Notes under the pieces: model-generated
The model's database searches: none
Seen by the model: the letters and a program-made list of their open reading frames with translations, nothing else
Told to the model about the DNA's origin: nothing
Made by a program: the position numbers and the translations under genes
Shown: one piece after another, positions 11,415 through 22,651 of the stretch
How the letters are laid out: each line of letters begins with the position of its first letter
Numbering within the stretch: the stretch's first letter is position 1
Assembly (NCBI RefSeq): GCF_932526225.1
Contig: NC_064042.1
Coordinates: forward strand, 2,897,001 to 2,961,000
Direction: 5' to 3'
DNA from: Nematostella vectensis
Lineage: Eukaryota; Cnidaria; Anthozoa; Actiniaria; Edwardsiidae
DNA length: 64,000 nucleotides

Positions 11415-13036
11415 AAACACCATATAACCACCTATACCCTATCAACATCATCACCATCACCATCAACATTTACATTTTATTTTTGCCAGTTGTTATAACC
11501 ATCATCAACAACATAAGCATCATAATTAAGTTTATTGTCACAATCAACATTATCATCAGCATTGTCAGTACTGCTGGCTATCATCTTTTTTTTTATTTCT
11601 ATAATCATCCCATCACCTCTTTCACTATATTGTCAGTGTCAGCTGTTAAAATCACCTCACCACCATCAGCATCATCACCAGCACCCACTATCATCATCAT
11701 GACGACCACTACCATCATCATCATTATCATAACCACTATCATCACCACAACCACCATCACTATTATCATCATCACCATCATCATCATGACGACCACTAAC
11801 ATCATCATCATTATCATAACCACTATCATTACGACAACCACCATCACCATTATCATCATCACCATCATCATGACGACCACTACCATCATCATCATCACCA
11901 TTACCATCATCATCACCATCACCATCACCATCACCATCACCATCACCATCATCAACACCACCATCATCATTATGACGACCACCACAACCACCATCATCAT
12001 CATCACCACTATCATTACCACAACCACCATCACCATTATCATCACCACCATCATCATCATGACGACCACTACCATCATCATCATCACCACTATCATCACC
12101 ATCTATATCATATCCATCATAGTCATCATCTCCATAATTATCAAACTATGACTTTAGCGAGCACCACAACCACTTCACCAGGTGAGTCCTGTTGGGACCA
12201 TTTGTTTTTTCCTATAGACTAGATATTTATCTTACAAATTTATAGCAATTATGTTACTTACTATTCCTCATCTTCCATTGCTTCGACCTCTTTTATCCTT
12301 CTGTTCAGTTCTTGCACTTTTTGTTGCTTATTTCCATTCAGCTCATTCAATCTACAAATAAAAAGAAATAAAAGCTGGTGTCTTTTTTTTTAATCTGTCT
12401 AATAGTATCTTACTCTAGCCATCTCAAAACTAATTGGGTATTCCATCAGATGGTTATCAATTACTGATACCTTTTGGCTTGGTTTTCCGATTGCAGAACT
12501 TTCTCCTTCGCAACATGAACGGTTTCTGAGGTGTAAGGAAACATTGTTTTTACTTAAGTTATATTCTAATCTCGTTATGAAAAATTGAAAAACTCACTCT
12601 TTAATAACTTTTTTTTTTTTTGGGGGGGCGACTTACCAACCATTTTTACATGGCGTTCACTACACTGTCTATATCTGCTATCGGCTGTTAAAAAATCGAT
12701 TCCATAAGTAAGTTAATGAAACGATCAATTAAAGTTACACTGTACACAGATATTCACTAAGACCTTTCATTTAAATCATAGGAATCCAATTTGAACAACC
12801 CCTGACATAATATAAGTTACTTCACGTTCTCACCTGCTTCTAAAAGCGCTTCTACTTCTTGGAGTTTTTCCTTTTGCTCTTGCAAACGTGCCTCCAAAAG
12901 CTGTTTCTCTGCAAGGGATTTTTTTATCAGCAGAACTTATTTTTACAAAAATAGAAGGGGTCCCAATCCTACCGTGTTGAAGCTCCTTGAGCGAGTGAAA
13001 TATCACGTCTACCCGGAATTCCGGAGAAGAAGCCAT
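7118..13036 (-). CDS. uncharacterised coiled-coil protein, multi-exon
   Basis: I do not recognise the family. Exons with joining phases: 12973-13036 (start MASSPEFRVDV), 12834-12908, 12637-12684, 12471-12525, 12262-12351, 11231-11294, 10777-10843, 10233-10310. Then a likely exon 9630-9710 and the last two, 7766-7865 and 7118-7239 (stop at 7118-7120). The translation is rich in E, K, Q and L with heptad-like runs such as EKQLLEARLQEQKEKLQ and QKVQELNRRIKEVEAM, which indicates a long coiled coil. The C-terminal part is not coiled and ends FFLSLPMFNSTK. The exon at 9630-9710 does not connect in phase with either neighbour, so at least one exon on each side is missed or a border is wrong. It is divergent to DOHH. 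A structural, centrosomal, ciliary or kinetochore role is possible but unsupported. Confidence 0.65.
7568..7787 (-). repeat. 110-bp tandem duplication spanning an exon-intron junction
   Basis: Two near-identical 110-bp copies (7568-7677 and 7678-7787) differ at about one base. The right copy includes the last 22 bases of the coiled-coil gene's exon 10 (minus strand, ...AACAGTGATCAAG) and its donor gtaata. The left copy repeats the same 22 exonic bases and donor further into the intron. Confidence 0.85.
8062..9073. mobile_element. non-autonomous TIR DNA transposon of about 1 kb
   Basis: The left end is CAAGAGAGCATAAGATAAGA... and the right end is its inverse. The inverted arms extend about 95 bp, into ggtattacccgcgcgccatg. 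Direct copies of ATAGAAG flank it (8055-8061 and 9074-9080), a plausible 7-bp target duplication. No transposase domain is visible. It lies within an intron of the coiled-coil gene. Confidence 0.75.
10918..10962. repeat. (GT)n/(G)n microsatellite
   Basis: A run of about ten GT dinucleotides is followed directly by about 22 G residues, in the intron between exons 6 and 7 of the coiled-coil gene. Confidence 0.9.
11363..12150. repeat. ATC/ACC trinucleotide-rich satellite
   Basis: About 790 bp are built from ATC, ACC and ACG triplets, including a pure (ATC)n block near 11368-11414. Because the period is 3, open frames of I/T on plus and V/M on minus run through it. They are not genes. It fills most of the intron between exons 5 and 6 of the coiled-coil gene. 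Confidence 0.9.
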
Positions 13037-13492
13037 TTGATAAGTTTTTTTCTCCTCAAACAAAAGTCAAAACAAATAAACAAACCAAAAAAGTTTTTGT
13101 ATCCTACTTTTTATTCGCGCGCGACGTAACTTCCCGCGCTTTGTGAAACCACAGGTAGCTTTAGAAGCATGATTGAATTCCTTATTTTCTAGTTAAAATC
13201 CTACTAAATAGAAACTCCTGTAGACTAATTATCGGTAGTTTTGCTAATATATGAATTCAAACAAACGTTGTGCCACAGACGAGTATATAATTGATCGCAT
13301 TTTGGATTTTCTTTGTGGAATGTCTGTGGTTTTTATTTTTGAGCCAACGGTGCTAAATGCGGCTATCCTCAAAAAGCTAAAATTCGAATGCCGGGTAAAA
13401 CATTACACAACGAGCAAATTACAAAGAAAATTACGTTTTTGATTGAACAGTTCTACCAATACCCTAAATAGCTGTTGAAAGCAGCTTATAAC
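13037..13492. promoter_or_regulatory. probable shared promoter, coiled-coil gene / DOHH
   Basis: 456 bp separate the divergent start codons at 13036 (minus) and 13493 (plus). It contains a short CpG-bearing stretch (ttcgcgcgcgacgtaac near 13114) that includes a CRE-like gacgtaac. No TATA box is obvious. Promoter function is inferred from gene arrangement. Confidence 0.5.
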
Positions 13493-13735
13493 ATGGGGGA
13501 GTCAACAGAATTAAAAGAAATCGGCGAAACACTTTGCGATCAATCAAGGCAAGAGTTTGTTTTCACCCCACGAGGTTTTACTTAACCCACTAGAAAGGGC
13601 TAACTTGTAATTGTTTTATGTTTTTTTTATGATTATATTGTGATCTTATGATTAGGTCCCTTACAAAGCGGTTCAGAGCGCTCTTTACCCTGAGAAATCT
13701 TGGTGGAAAAGTAGCAATCGAGCATATATCAAAAT
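13493..13735 (+). CDS. DOHH: DOHH alternative first exon pair A
   Basis: Exon 1a (13493-13548) begins MGESTELKEIGETLCDQS and exon 2a (13656-13735) gives TKRFRALFTLRNLGGK. It ends in phase 1 and joins exon 3 (FNDPSALLKHE) in frame. This copy is closer to the vertebrate N terminus (RFRALFTLRGLGG) than pair B. Exon 1a ends at a GC donor (AG|GCAAGA). Confidence 0.85.
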
Positions 13736-16700
13736 GTAAGTGTCTTCCATGCGTAGTACTGTTCTTATGGTGTGAAAAAATTAGGGCCCTCTTAGGGAGT
13801 GTTCATTAAATACCCTGAGGGTGGAGGGAAGGTTTTGACTCAGTACACCTTAGCATTTCAGAGCCCCCCCCCCCCCCCCCCTCCCTGCTCTTTAGTGTAT
13901 TTTTTTTATTTTTTTTTTGTGTGCCAAATCATAAATAAATCAGGGCCTCCCTTTGTGGGACCATTCTTTATTTTGGAGCCCCCCCTTTTGGAGCATCCCC
14001 ATCAATATCTTCTCTCCCTCAACATCCAACTCACCCACATTAGGCCGGTGTCACAAGATTTTGGATCTTATCTCAAGCCTAATTTTAGTGAGAATGTTCA
14101 TACATTCTCTGTATTCACCCGCATTGGCTCTTTTTTTCCACATATTTACTGCATTTCACCTGATTTCTAAAGATTTCTGTCCAAATTGGGTTGACAGCTA
14201 TGAATTGAATTTTTCCCTATCCTCCTTGGCAAGGCTTAGCAAATTACTCACTTCCAGGTTGTATGAAATAATTTTGGCATGAAACATATGCAGGAAAAGA
14301 TAAAAGGAAACTCATTTTTGATAATCAATTTTTATTAAATCAGAAGAATTTTGATGAAATTGGATGGTTGGACACTCTGCTAGACAAACATCTGTATTAC
14401 TAGATTGGACATTCAGTGATTTATCCCTTACTTCTACTAAGACACCACCCCTTTAAGCGGCCAATTCTGAAAGTCCAGAGAGTCCATTGTCCACTCAAAC
14501 ACTCTATTAAGCTTCCGCCTGCATAAATTCATTCCTAAATGCAATATTCTATATGCTATTTCCTCTACCCAGCCTGATAAATCCAATGTTTGGTTATCAA
14601 TTGAACTTCAATTGTTTGGTTGTTTTTTTATTGGTTCAGCAATCGAACAAAGCTACTCACAAAAAAAGCTGTTCCCTTTTGCATTCTTCACAAACCAACA
14701 AGACTCTTATTTATTTATCTCATGATAACTCATAAGTGCTATTTTTAATGCCCAGCTGCAATTAGTGCCCCACCATCCATAAAAAAATGCCCGAAAAAAA
14801 CTGTTGCAGTTGTTTCATTTCTTACTGTTCCACGCTTTGAATTTGTGCCCCCTTCCCTCAAGTGCCCTTTTTTTAATAAGCGCCTTCCGACTCATGTGCC
14901 CCATGTGCCTAGAGCACTTAAACTAACTGTATATTTCTCTAAAGCCTGATTTCATTCTTATTGTTACTGGTTATTCTTTTTTGTCATTATTTACAAATAA
15001 AATTGCAAAATAATATTTAAGAAAAATAAAGCTTTATCATACATTCCAAATTCAATTTCGATCAATTGCTAAAAATAACATAGGGAATCTTGATATAAGA
15101 ATCTGGCGACGAATTGAAAAATTGCATCGGACTGTTATTAAATTTCGATGCTCAGAGGGGGGGGGGGGGTTCAATAGGTAGGAGGCATTGGCCATGAAGG
15201 CAACAAAGAAAGATATTCAATGAAAGGGCACACTAGGTTGACCTCTGTCACTGCGACAAAGCTAAATTTTGATGTGGTTACGGTTGAATGACAAATGACA
15301 CTTTGATAATCTCCGCTATACAAGCGCTTTTAAGGCTATCTAAGAATGCCAGTGCGACACCACACCTCTAAAGACTTTTTTTAGAAAGTGCTCGAGAAAC
15401 ATGTCGGACTCTGCTCGAGTACAGGCGGCTTGCAAAATACTTTTCGACCCATCAAGGCAAGTTCCATGGCTTAATTTTGTTTTTCCAAGTATTTTTGTAA
15501 CTTCCCTTTGCGATGTTTAATCATTTTTCGTTTTTAGGAAACTTATCGAACGGTACCATGCTTTGTTTACACTGAAGATCATCGGTGGGAAAGAGACCAT
15601 TAAATATGTCTCCAAATGTAACTATCAAAAGCCTTTTTTACACATTAGGGAAACACATCAAAGCATTGTACGCTTCATTCAATATATTTCTAGATAAAAA
15701 ACAGGTTTCCATACCCGATATAACCTCGTAAATTAAATCGTTGGAAATTAGGAAAAACATATTTCCCGGTTTAACACAGGCCTTATATTTCTTCTTGATT
15801 TGTTATTTTCCTTCTTCGTTTGTGCTCGAGTGAGTTGTCAAAATTTTCAACTTCGAGCCCCCCAAAAATTGGTCTTTGCGGAGCCTTTTATCTAAGATTG
15901 TTTCGCTTCACAGTCTATGGTAGCGTTTTTTATCTTTAGGAAAAAAAGAAATTCTGGCCTTCATGTTAGAATAAAAGAAATAAAAGACTCAAAGGCTGTT
16001 AAAGACTACGGAAAATTAAATGATTAAAATACTTTGCAAAATTAATGGAAACTCCTTTTATTTCTACTATCATATGTATATGTATTTCTACAATCAAGTT
16101 TAAGGAAAAGTAATTTTCTGAATTGATTTCGTGAGCTGTCAAGCACAAATTTAAGAAATGAGATGGGGTCAACGTTCGAACCTCAAGGCAAACGTGCTAA
16201 AATGCATGTCGAGTTGGACGTAATTTAAAAGCGTAGAAATGTTTGAAAATAAGAGAGGCAAACAGCTAGAACAAACAAGTGTCCAGTGTCAATTCAAACA
16301 GCGCGATAGGTAGAAAACAGGGAGGGGAGCGCAAAAACTATATATAAGAAGTTCAGGATTGATTCACCTCGGACTAAATTCACTCGGTCGAAATGGAGTT
16401 TAGATGACCGGAACACGGAATAAACGGACAAGGGATCGTCCTCAAACCTATCGAGAATCATATGCAAGTTTAAAAAAGACTTCTCTAGCTAATGTCAATT
16501 AACCAATTGTAAAAAAACTTGAACTCAAAATAAACGAGAAAAGTAAATGCAAAGCACACTTATGCAAACCGTACACAGATCAGACGTACATCATTAGCAA
16601 GCGCAACCCAAAAAAAGCGCAAAGAAACGAGCAAAAACGCTAAAATTAGGATAATGTGCACAGTGAAATTGCAAGTATTGCAAAGTAAAAAGCATAAAGA

Positions 16701-19700
16701 AATGGCAATGGTAATGCAAATCAAACTATCACAAAGACGAAAGGCAATTGCGCGCAAACAAAGTGCAAATCAATGAGCGATCGCGCGCAAACAAAGCAAT
16801 TTAAAGCAACCAAAAAACTTAACATTGAGAAACATTGACAACAAGAAAGAGAACCCTGAAAGAAAATGATCAAACAAACCCCCTTCTCAAAATTGTAGAG
16901 AAAGATAGCTAGGAAGTTGTCCTATTGTCCTCACAATGAAAAGAGAATCGTGAGATTGGGTGTGGATTTCTGTTCTGGTATTCATTAATTTATTTATTGT
17001 GTAACTATTTTTTTCAGGTTTCAATGACCCATCTGCCTTGCTGAAGCACGAGCTTGCTTATTGTCTTGGACAAATGCAGGTAAAATTTGAATACAGCTGG
17101 TAGTCAGTATGTTAAAACATAAATGTGGCTTTAAAAGGAACATTGCATTGCTGAGGAGGGAGTGCAGACCTATAAATATGCGAAAATGGTTTAAATTAAG
17201 TTTAATCTACGCTAAGAATATTGTTTTGGTAATAAAGAATTTTCAAGAGTATCTGTCACCCGCCATTCTGCCATTGTGGTTTTTTAAAGTCAGTATATCA
17301 AAATTAAAACTTTATTTTTGATTATTCATGATAATGATTATTTCCGAATTTCTTCACATAATGTTTGATCCAATGTTGAAGGAAAACAATAAAAAGGTGG
17401 GGCTGACATTGGCTTTGTAATAAAAATACAAATAACTCAATGTACATCTAAAACCATTTATTTGTTGACAGGATCCTGATGCTCTGCCCATCTTGATCAG
17501 GTACGCTGTTTACTACATGAATTTCTGGTCAATTTCTTATTATTTTTGAAAAAAACTGTGGAGGGGAAGCCAGCAAGCTAGTCAGCATGTAGGCCTTCTC
17601 ACAAGGTTTTTTAACTTTATAAATGTAAATATCTGTAATTATATGTGGCAAACAAATAAAATAAAATGAAAGAATTAGATACCTAGTTGAGACATGGGGC
17701 CGGTTCCTAGGAAGCAGGTTAGCGCTGACCCCACGGATAAATATAGCTATCTTGACGTTTGATTGAATTAAAAGGGCTATATCTCTGAGTTAGAGTTAAC
17801 CTGCCTTTTTGGTACCCAGCCATGGACAGTATCTTTCTGTTTCTTCAGCCCTGAATTTGACTTATTCAATGTGCATGAGCTTGCTAGTTTGGTTTTCTCA
17901 ACTCCGCCAGAATCGGCAATTTTCACCGCCTATTGGGATTTGAATGTGAAACGCTTCTAATAAATGGTAGATAATGTATAAGGAGTATAAAATACTTAAT
18001 ATTATATTTTATCTCCCTCTTCCTTCCACAGTGTACTTAAAGACACTAACCAAGAGACCATGGTTAGACATGAGGTATACACCATTTCTTATTATTTTTT
18101 CATCAGTCTGGCAATAAAGTATTTGTTGTTGTACTGGTACAAGAGGGTGTATCACACTCTTTTACTGCTTTTCATGAGTTTTATTGTCGTTTTTTTTCCA
18201 GGCAGGCGAGGCTCTGGGTGCGATTGGTTCACAGGATGCTTTGGATGTGTTGAGGCAATATGCAAATGACCCACTTCCAGAGGTGCGAATAATTCAAGGA
18301 CCAGGGGCGGATCTAGGGGTACAATATTGGACAGGGGCGGATCTAGGGGTTGGCCGAGTGGCCCCAGGCCCCCTATTTTTATTATTTGGCTTAAAAATAA
18401 CAAGAAACGTCTTATGTTTAAATCCTCCCCACTTTCTTGCACGGTACAAAAGGATACTTCAGGTTTAGCAAAGAATTGTGAAGAGAAAGATCTGTCGACA
18501 ACAACTGTTAGTTAAACGATCTTGTTCATTGTCACTGATAGTATACGTTCTTTAGATTGCGGAAACCTGTCAGTTGGCTCTACAAAGAATAGAATGGCTG
18601 CAAACACAGAAAGACGACGAAAAAGATCATCTGAGGTAAGTTTTTCAAAATAGGTTTTTCCCATTTTATATTTACTTATAATTCCATTTAAAAGTTTCCT
18701 TTTGCTTCCTAAAAATACAAAATCAGATGTTTTATCTCCCATTTTAAAACGCGCCAGGATCTACGAAAATGCATCAGATAAATCCTTTTCGTTCTGCCTC
18801 ACTCCTTTCTTGTCGTCTCTGAAAAAGTGTACCTATAAACGATTATGTACACACTAGGGGCGACCGCCAGCAAACAGCAAACTAAATACAAACTCCTTTT
18901 TTTCACATCTTTTCAGTGAAAATCCTTACAACTCAGTCGACCCTGCTCCCCCTTCTATCATCACCGACGTGAAACAGCTGAAGGAAACGCTTCTCAATGA
19001 GAGCCTGCCTCTCTTTGACAGATACAGGTCGGGCTCAATATATTTACATTTGTGAGGGGGGGGGGGCGCACTTGCACACCCCCCACAAGGGCCAAAAGTC
19101 CACTTTTGGTTCTCAATAGACGTGCTATTTGCAGGCAAAACTCAAAATCATAAGCTAGATAACTCTGGTATGTAGCCGAATCCAACAATAAACGTCCCGT
19201 GAAGATACTGAAAAGGCATAAAAAAATCCCTTTTTGTTCTTTCGGAGGTGGTCAGATTTTTATCAGAAAACTCCCCCTCTCCCCCTCCTCCCCAGGAAAA
19301 ATTATGTCCACTTTTTCGGATTTCGCACCCCCCCCCCCCCCCAAGAAAAATCCTGGGTACGGGCCTGGGAGTAACCATAAATTTAGACCAATTAAGATAG
19401 TTTTAACCAAAAATGTGTGCATCATGTAAAGATGTCTGTCTAAAAATTTAAAATTGGGAATATGGAAATGTCAGTTTTATCGAGGGTGTCCGCAAAAAAC
19501 GGAAGTCAGCTAAATGTAGGTTCCATTCTTCCATCCAAATTCCATCTTTTGTAGAGGTCGCAAGGGCTGCTTGTAAAACGTTTTTACTTTCAGGGCGATG
19601 TTCTCGTTGAGGAACAAAGGTGGAGAAGATGCTGTGTTGGTTAGTGAAATCTGCTCCTTTTTTTTTCGTCCATCCTTTCGTAGTAACCTTACCACAATCG

Positions 19701-21970
19701 CCTCCCGGAAATAAACAAAATACCCTCCAATACGGTAGAACCGTCCACTACGATAATAGTTGCCACAAGACATTTTTGTTGCCATTTCTGTAGCGATTTC
19801 AAGTGTTCTGAGTACTCAGGCCATCTGAGACATGCTTAGGATTGTTTGCTTTCAAGAGGGAAAACCAAGGAACATTTTTAGCATTTGTAGAGTGCCTGAA
19901 AGCTAATCGATTTAGAATTAGACTGGTTCACAAGAGGCCCAAGAGGGGTATTTACAAAAAGTTTTAGTTGAACTGTCTACTTAGTGCTTTCGCTAGCGGA
20001 TGCTTTATTGGACACATGTCACTGAGGGTTGTTTTTTTTCAGGCCTTGGCGGAGGGGCTTAAATGCAGCAGTGCACTTTTTAGGCACGAAATTGGTGAGT
20101 TGAAACCCTGTAGCGTTCAGCTGCTTACTAAGTCTACTGTAGTGTATTGGAATGGTAGTGCCGTCGCGAGGTCTATTTACACAAGGCTTGGCCCAGAGAT
20201 TTAAATAGCCTTTGTCTGCCTCCTTTGTCTTCATTTACCAAGTATGAGAAAGCATCCATTTTCATTGGCTAAGTAAGGGAGACTATTGCGATATTTTCGA
20301 TTGGATTTGCTGAATAAATGATAAGATTAGCTAGGGGTGGGTACTGTTTAATTAAAAGTTGACTCTTTTTTTTTTACTTCCTGCTAATATAGTTTCGCAA
20401 TGTCTTGTCATCTCTAGCATACGTACTGGGACAGATGCAGGATGACGGCGCAGCTAAACAGCTCTCAGTTGTAAGTAATGCTAGCAACCGTAGAGAAACA
20501 AGATAAACAGCTCTCAGTTGTAAGTAATGCTAGCAACCGTCGAGAAACAAGATTAACAGCTCTCAGTTGTAAATAATGCTAGCAACCGTAGAGAAACAAG
20601 ATAAACAGCTCTAAGTTGTAAGTAATGCTAACAAACCGTTAAAAAAACAAGCTAAACAGCTCTCAGTTTGAAGTAATACGAACAGACCGTTAAGAAACAA
20701 GCTAAACGGCTCTCAGTTGTAAGTAATACGAACAAATAGTGAAAAAGCAAGCTAAACAGCTATCAGTTGTAAGTAATGCAAACAAGCAAACCATTTAGCA
20801 TGGCCCAATCGTGGCCTCTGAAGAGAGGTGCCAATTTTTCATCATCACTATAATCATACATAATCATATTTACTTTAATCATATATACTGTTTTTTTTTA
20901 GAGAATTGATTATTGTAATTGCAGAATCTTGCAGACGCGAATGAAAACCCAATGGTCAGACACGAATGCGCGGAAGCGCTGGGATCGATCGCAAAGGTTT
21001 GTGCGCTGGTGATAACATTATTATTTCTATCGTCGCTATCTATCGTCTATAGCATACTTATGGCATCCTTGAATTTAGTTTTATTTACACTTTTTCTTCG
21101 CAGGATAGCTGCCTGGACATTTTAAAAAACTACAAAGATGACAAAGAGCGGGTTGTCAAGGCAAGTATTTGACCAAAGCATTTAGAACAATTCCCTAGTT
21201 TCGCTTGCTCTGTCAAGAGATGACAGTTATTGTTATGACTAAGCTAACCACTAGTAAAAAAACTGCAACAGGATGCCACCAGGAATGTTTGACTACATTT
21301 GATTCAGTAATAGGGAAGAACTGTTTCTAACTTTAGAACGCATGGTGTAAGCATGACGGCTATAGAGAGCTACGCAAAATTCCTATACGAGAATAATTCT
21401 GATTCAAAGTAATCCTGATTCACATTAACTTCATAAGCCAACCAGCGTGGATGACAAGAACTGCTTCAGTGCAAATCAGAATATTAATCATGAACGAACC
21501 TTTATGAAGTTTGTGTCAATTAAAAACTGTGACTTCCACACTCCTGTTGGCTGACATTTTCAAAACTATCGTGATGGCCACGGTAGCGCGCGTCGTAATG
21601 GTATTCCTTACCCTTCCCCAGTGATTATTCACTCCGCTCGTCGCGCTCGAAGCTACTCATAGTTGGCTCACTCAAGGGGTAAAAGAAAAATGGGATATAT
21701 TCTAGGGGCCGGTTCCTAGAAAGCGTGTTAGCGCTAACCCAGAATTAACACGGTTATCTTGACATTTGATTGCTAAGAAGGGCATTCATCCCTGGGTTAG
21801 CGTTAGCCTTCTTTCTAGGAACCCGGCCCAGGCCGCTTGGTAGCTCAGTGCCGTGTGTCCTTTCGTTGCAGGAAAGCTGTGAAGTCGCCCTTGATATGAG
21901 CGAGTACGAGCGAGGGCCCGAGTTCCAGTACGCAGACACTCTCGCCAAATTGAAAAGCGCTACTGCCTAA
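13493..21970 (+). CDS. DOHH: deoxyhypusine hydroxylase
   Basis: Hydroxylates the deoxyhypusine residue of eIF5A, completing hypusine. It is a HEAT-repeat di-iron enzyme in the cytosol. Exons: 13493-13548, 13656-13735 (or the alternative pair 15401-15456, 15538-15617), 17018-17079, 17472-17500, 18032-18074, 18202-18282, 18556-18635, 18917-19027, 19594-19639, 20043-20094, 20418-20470, 20925-20996, 21104-21160, 21872-21970. The joined frame is 306 codons plus stop, close to the usual length of about 300. All four His-Glu metal-ligand pairs are present: LLKHELAY, MVRHEAGEA, LFRHEIAY and MVRHECAEA. Strong family blocks include NPYNSVDPAPP and RYRAMFSLRNKGGEDA. Introns 1a, 1b and 13 use GC donors (AG|GCAAG). 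The product should be an alpha-alpha superhelix of two four-repeat halves. An AATAAA follows at 22173. Confidence 0.96.
15401..15617 (+). CDS. DOHH: DOHH alternative first exon pair B
   Basis: Exon 1b (15401-15456) begins MSDSARVQAACKILFDPS and exon 2b (15538-15617) gives IERYHALFTLKIIGGKE. Exon lengths (56 and 80 nt), intron phase and the GC donor (AG|GCAAGT) are the same as in pair A. The proteins share roughly 40-50% of residues. Phases forbid joining 2a to 2b, so the pairs should be mutually exclusive alternative first exons. Confidence 0.8.
17696..17822. mobile_element. foldback MITE, copy 1
   Basis: It begins ggggccggttcctaggaagc and ends with an imperfect inverse (ttaacctgcctttttggtaccc). 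The inner text ...atcttgacgtttgattga is shared with the copy at 21705-21830. It lies in DOHH intron 4. Confidence 0.7.
18303..18455. repeat. dispersed repeat, with a truncated leading duplicate
   Basis: caggggcggatctaggggt occurs twice (18303 and 18334). The second copy continues through ggccccaggccccctattttt and ataacaagaaacgtcttatg, and matches the family seen at 897-1045. It begins about 20 bases after DOHH exon 6. Confidence 0.6.
20458..20790 (+). repeat. 49-51-bp minisatellite copying the DOHH exon 11 end and donor
   Basis: Seven units are spaced 49, 49, 49, 51, 50 and 50 bp. Unit 1 is the true exon 11 end (taaacagctctcagtt) plus its donor gtaagtaatgc. The six following units repeat the exonic 16-mer and GTAAGTAAT inside intron 11, with drift increasing toward the right. 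Confidence 0.92.
21705..21830. mobile_element. foldback MITE, copy 2
   Basis: The left arm ggggccggttcctagaaagc...gttagcgctaaccc pairs with the right arm gggttagcgttagcctt...ctaggaacccggccc around the centre atcttgacatttgattgc. It is the same family as 17696-17822 and lies in DOHH intron 13, about 40 bp before exon 14. Confidence 0.8.
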
Positions 21971-22172
21971 TAACGCCAGTGGAACAGAAATAAGACGCGA
22001 GGGAAGCTTCCCCAAGTAGTGGGAAAATAAGAGTCAAATTCTAGATTTAGCAATAATAGTATTTTTAGTATTTTAAGTACTACGACCCGAGGTTATATGT
22101 ATACAATGAATATTTGTTTGACCGATTTCATTCAACACTAAGTGGAAAGACTTATGGAATAATTTAGTTTTG

Positions 22173-22178
22173 AATAAA
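22173..22178 (+). terminator. DOHH poly(A) signal
   Basis: AATAAA lies about 200 bases after the DOHH stop codon, in AT-rich 3' flank with no other coding signal. Use is inferred from position. Confidence 0.6.
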
Positions 22179-22651
22179 GTTCTTATCAGACGTCAGCAAC
22201 TTAGCACATTCTCGGCTGTTCTGAGAGGGGACGGTTAAAGCGTTTTTAAGACGGCGGAATGGAGTTTGAGCCCTACACTTGGGCCTAACGTCGGTAACCG
22301 CCCGCTGAAGTCAAAATGGTAGCGCGCACTTGCATGGGCGTGGTCGTCGATGGTCTAGAGGCCCATTCACATTCAGGAATCTAATAAGTAGATACCGAAA
22401 AGGCAGTGGTAACCTAAGGAGTTCGTGTGGAAATCAGTACGAAGTAGACACAAGCGGAAAAGGAAGAACGGGACTGTTCTTTTTTCACATTTTTATTCTT
22501 GCATCTCCTTCGTGACGATTTTGACACGCGCTTCAGCTTTTCCATCACCGCTTTCTTTGCTAGTAAAAAGCCGAACACGAATCTTTGGGTTTTCTTGATC
22601 GTCTGCCTGTTATATTGGAAGAATCACGCGCAATTGATAGAATGGTTCCCT

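Noticed and set aside
11483-12151. 222- and 165-codon frames rich in I/T or V/M
   Set aside because: Trinucleotide satellite; the composition is fully explained by ATC/ACC repeats.
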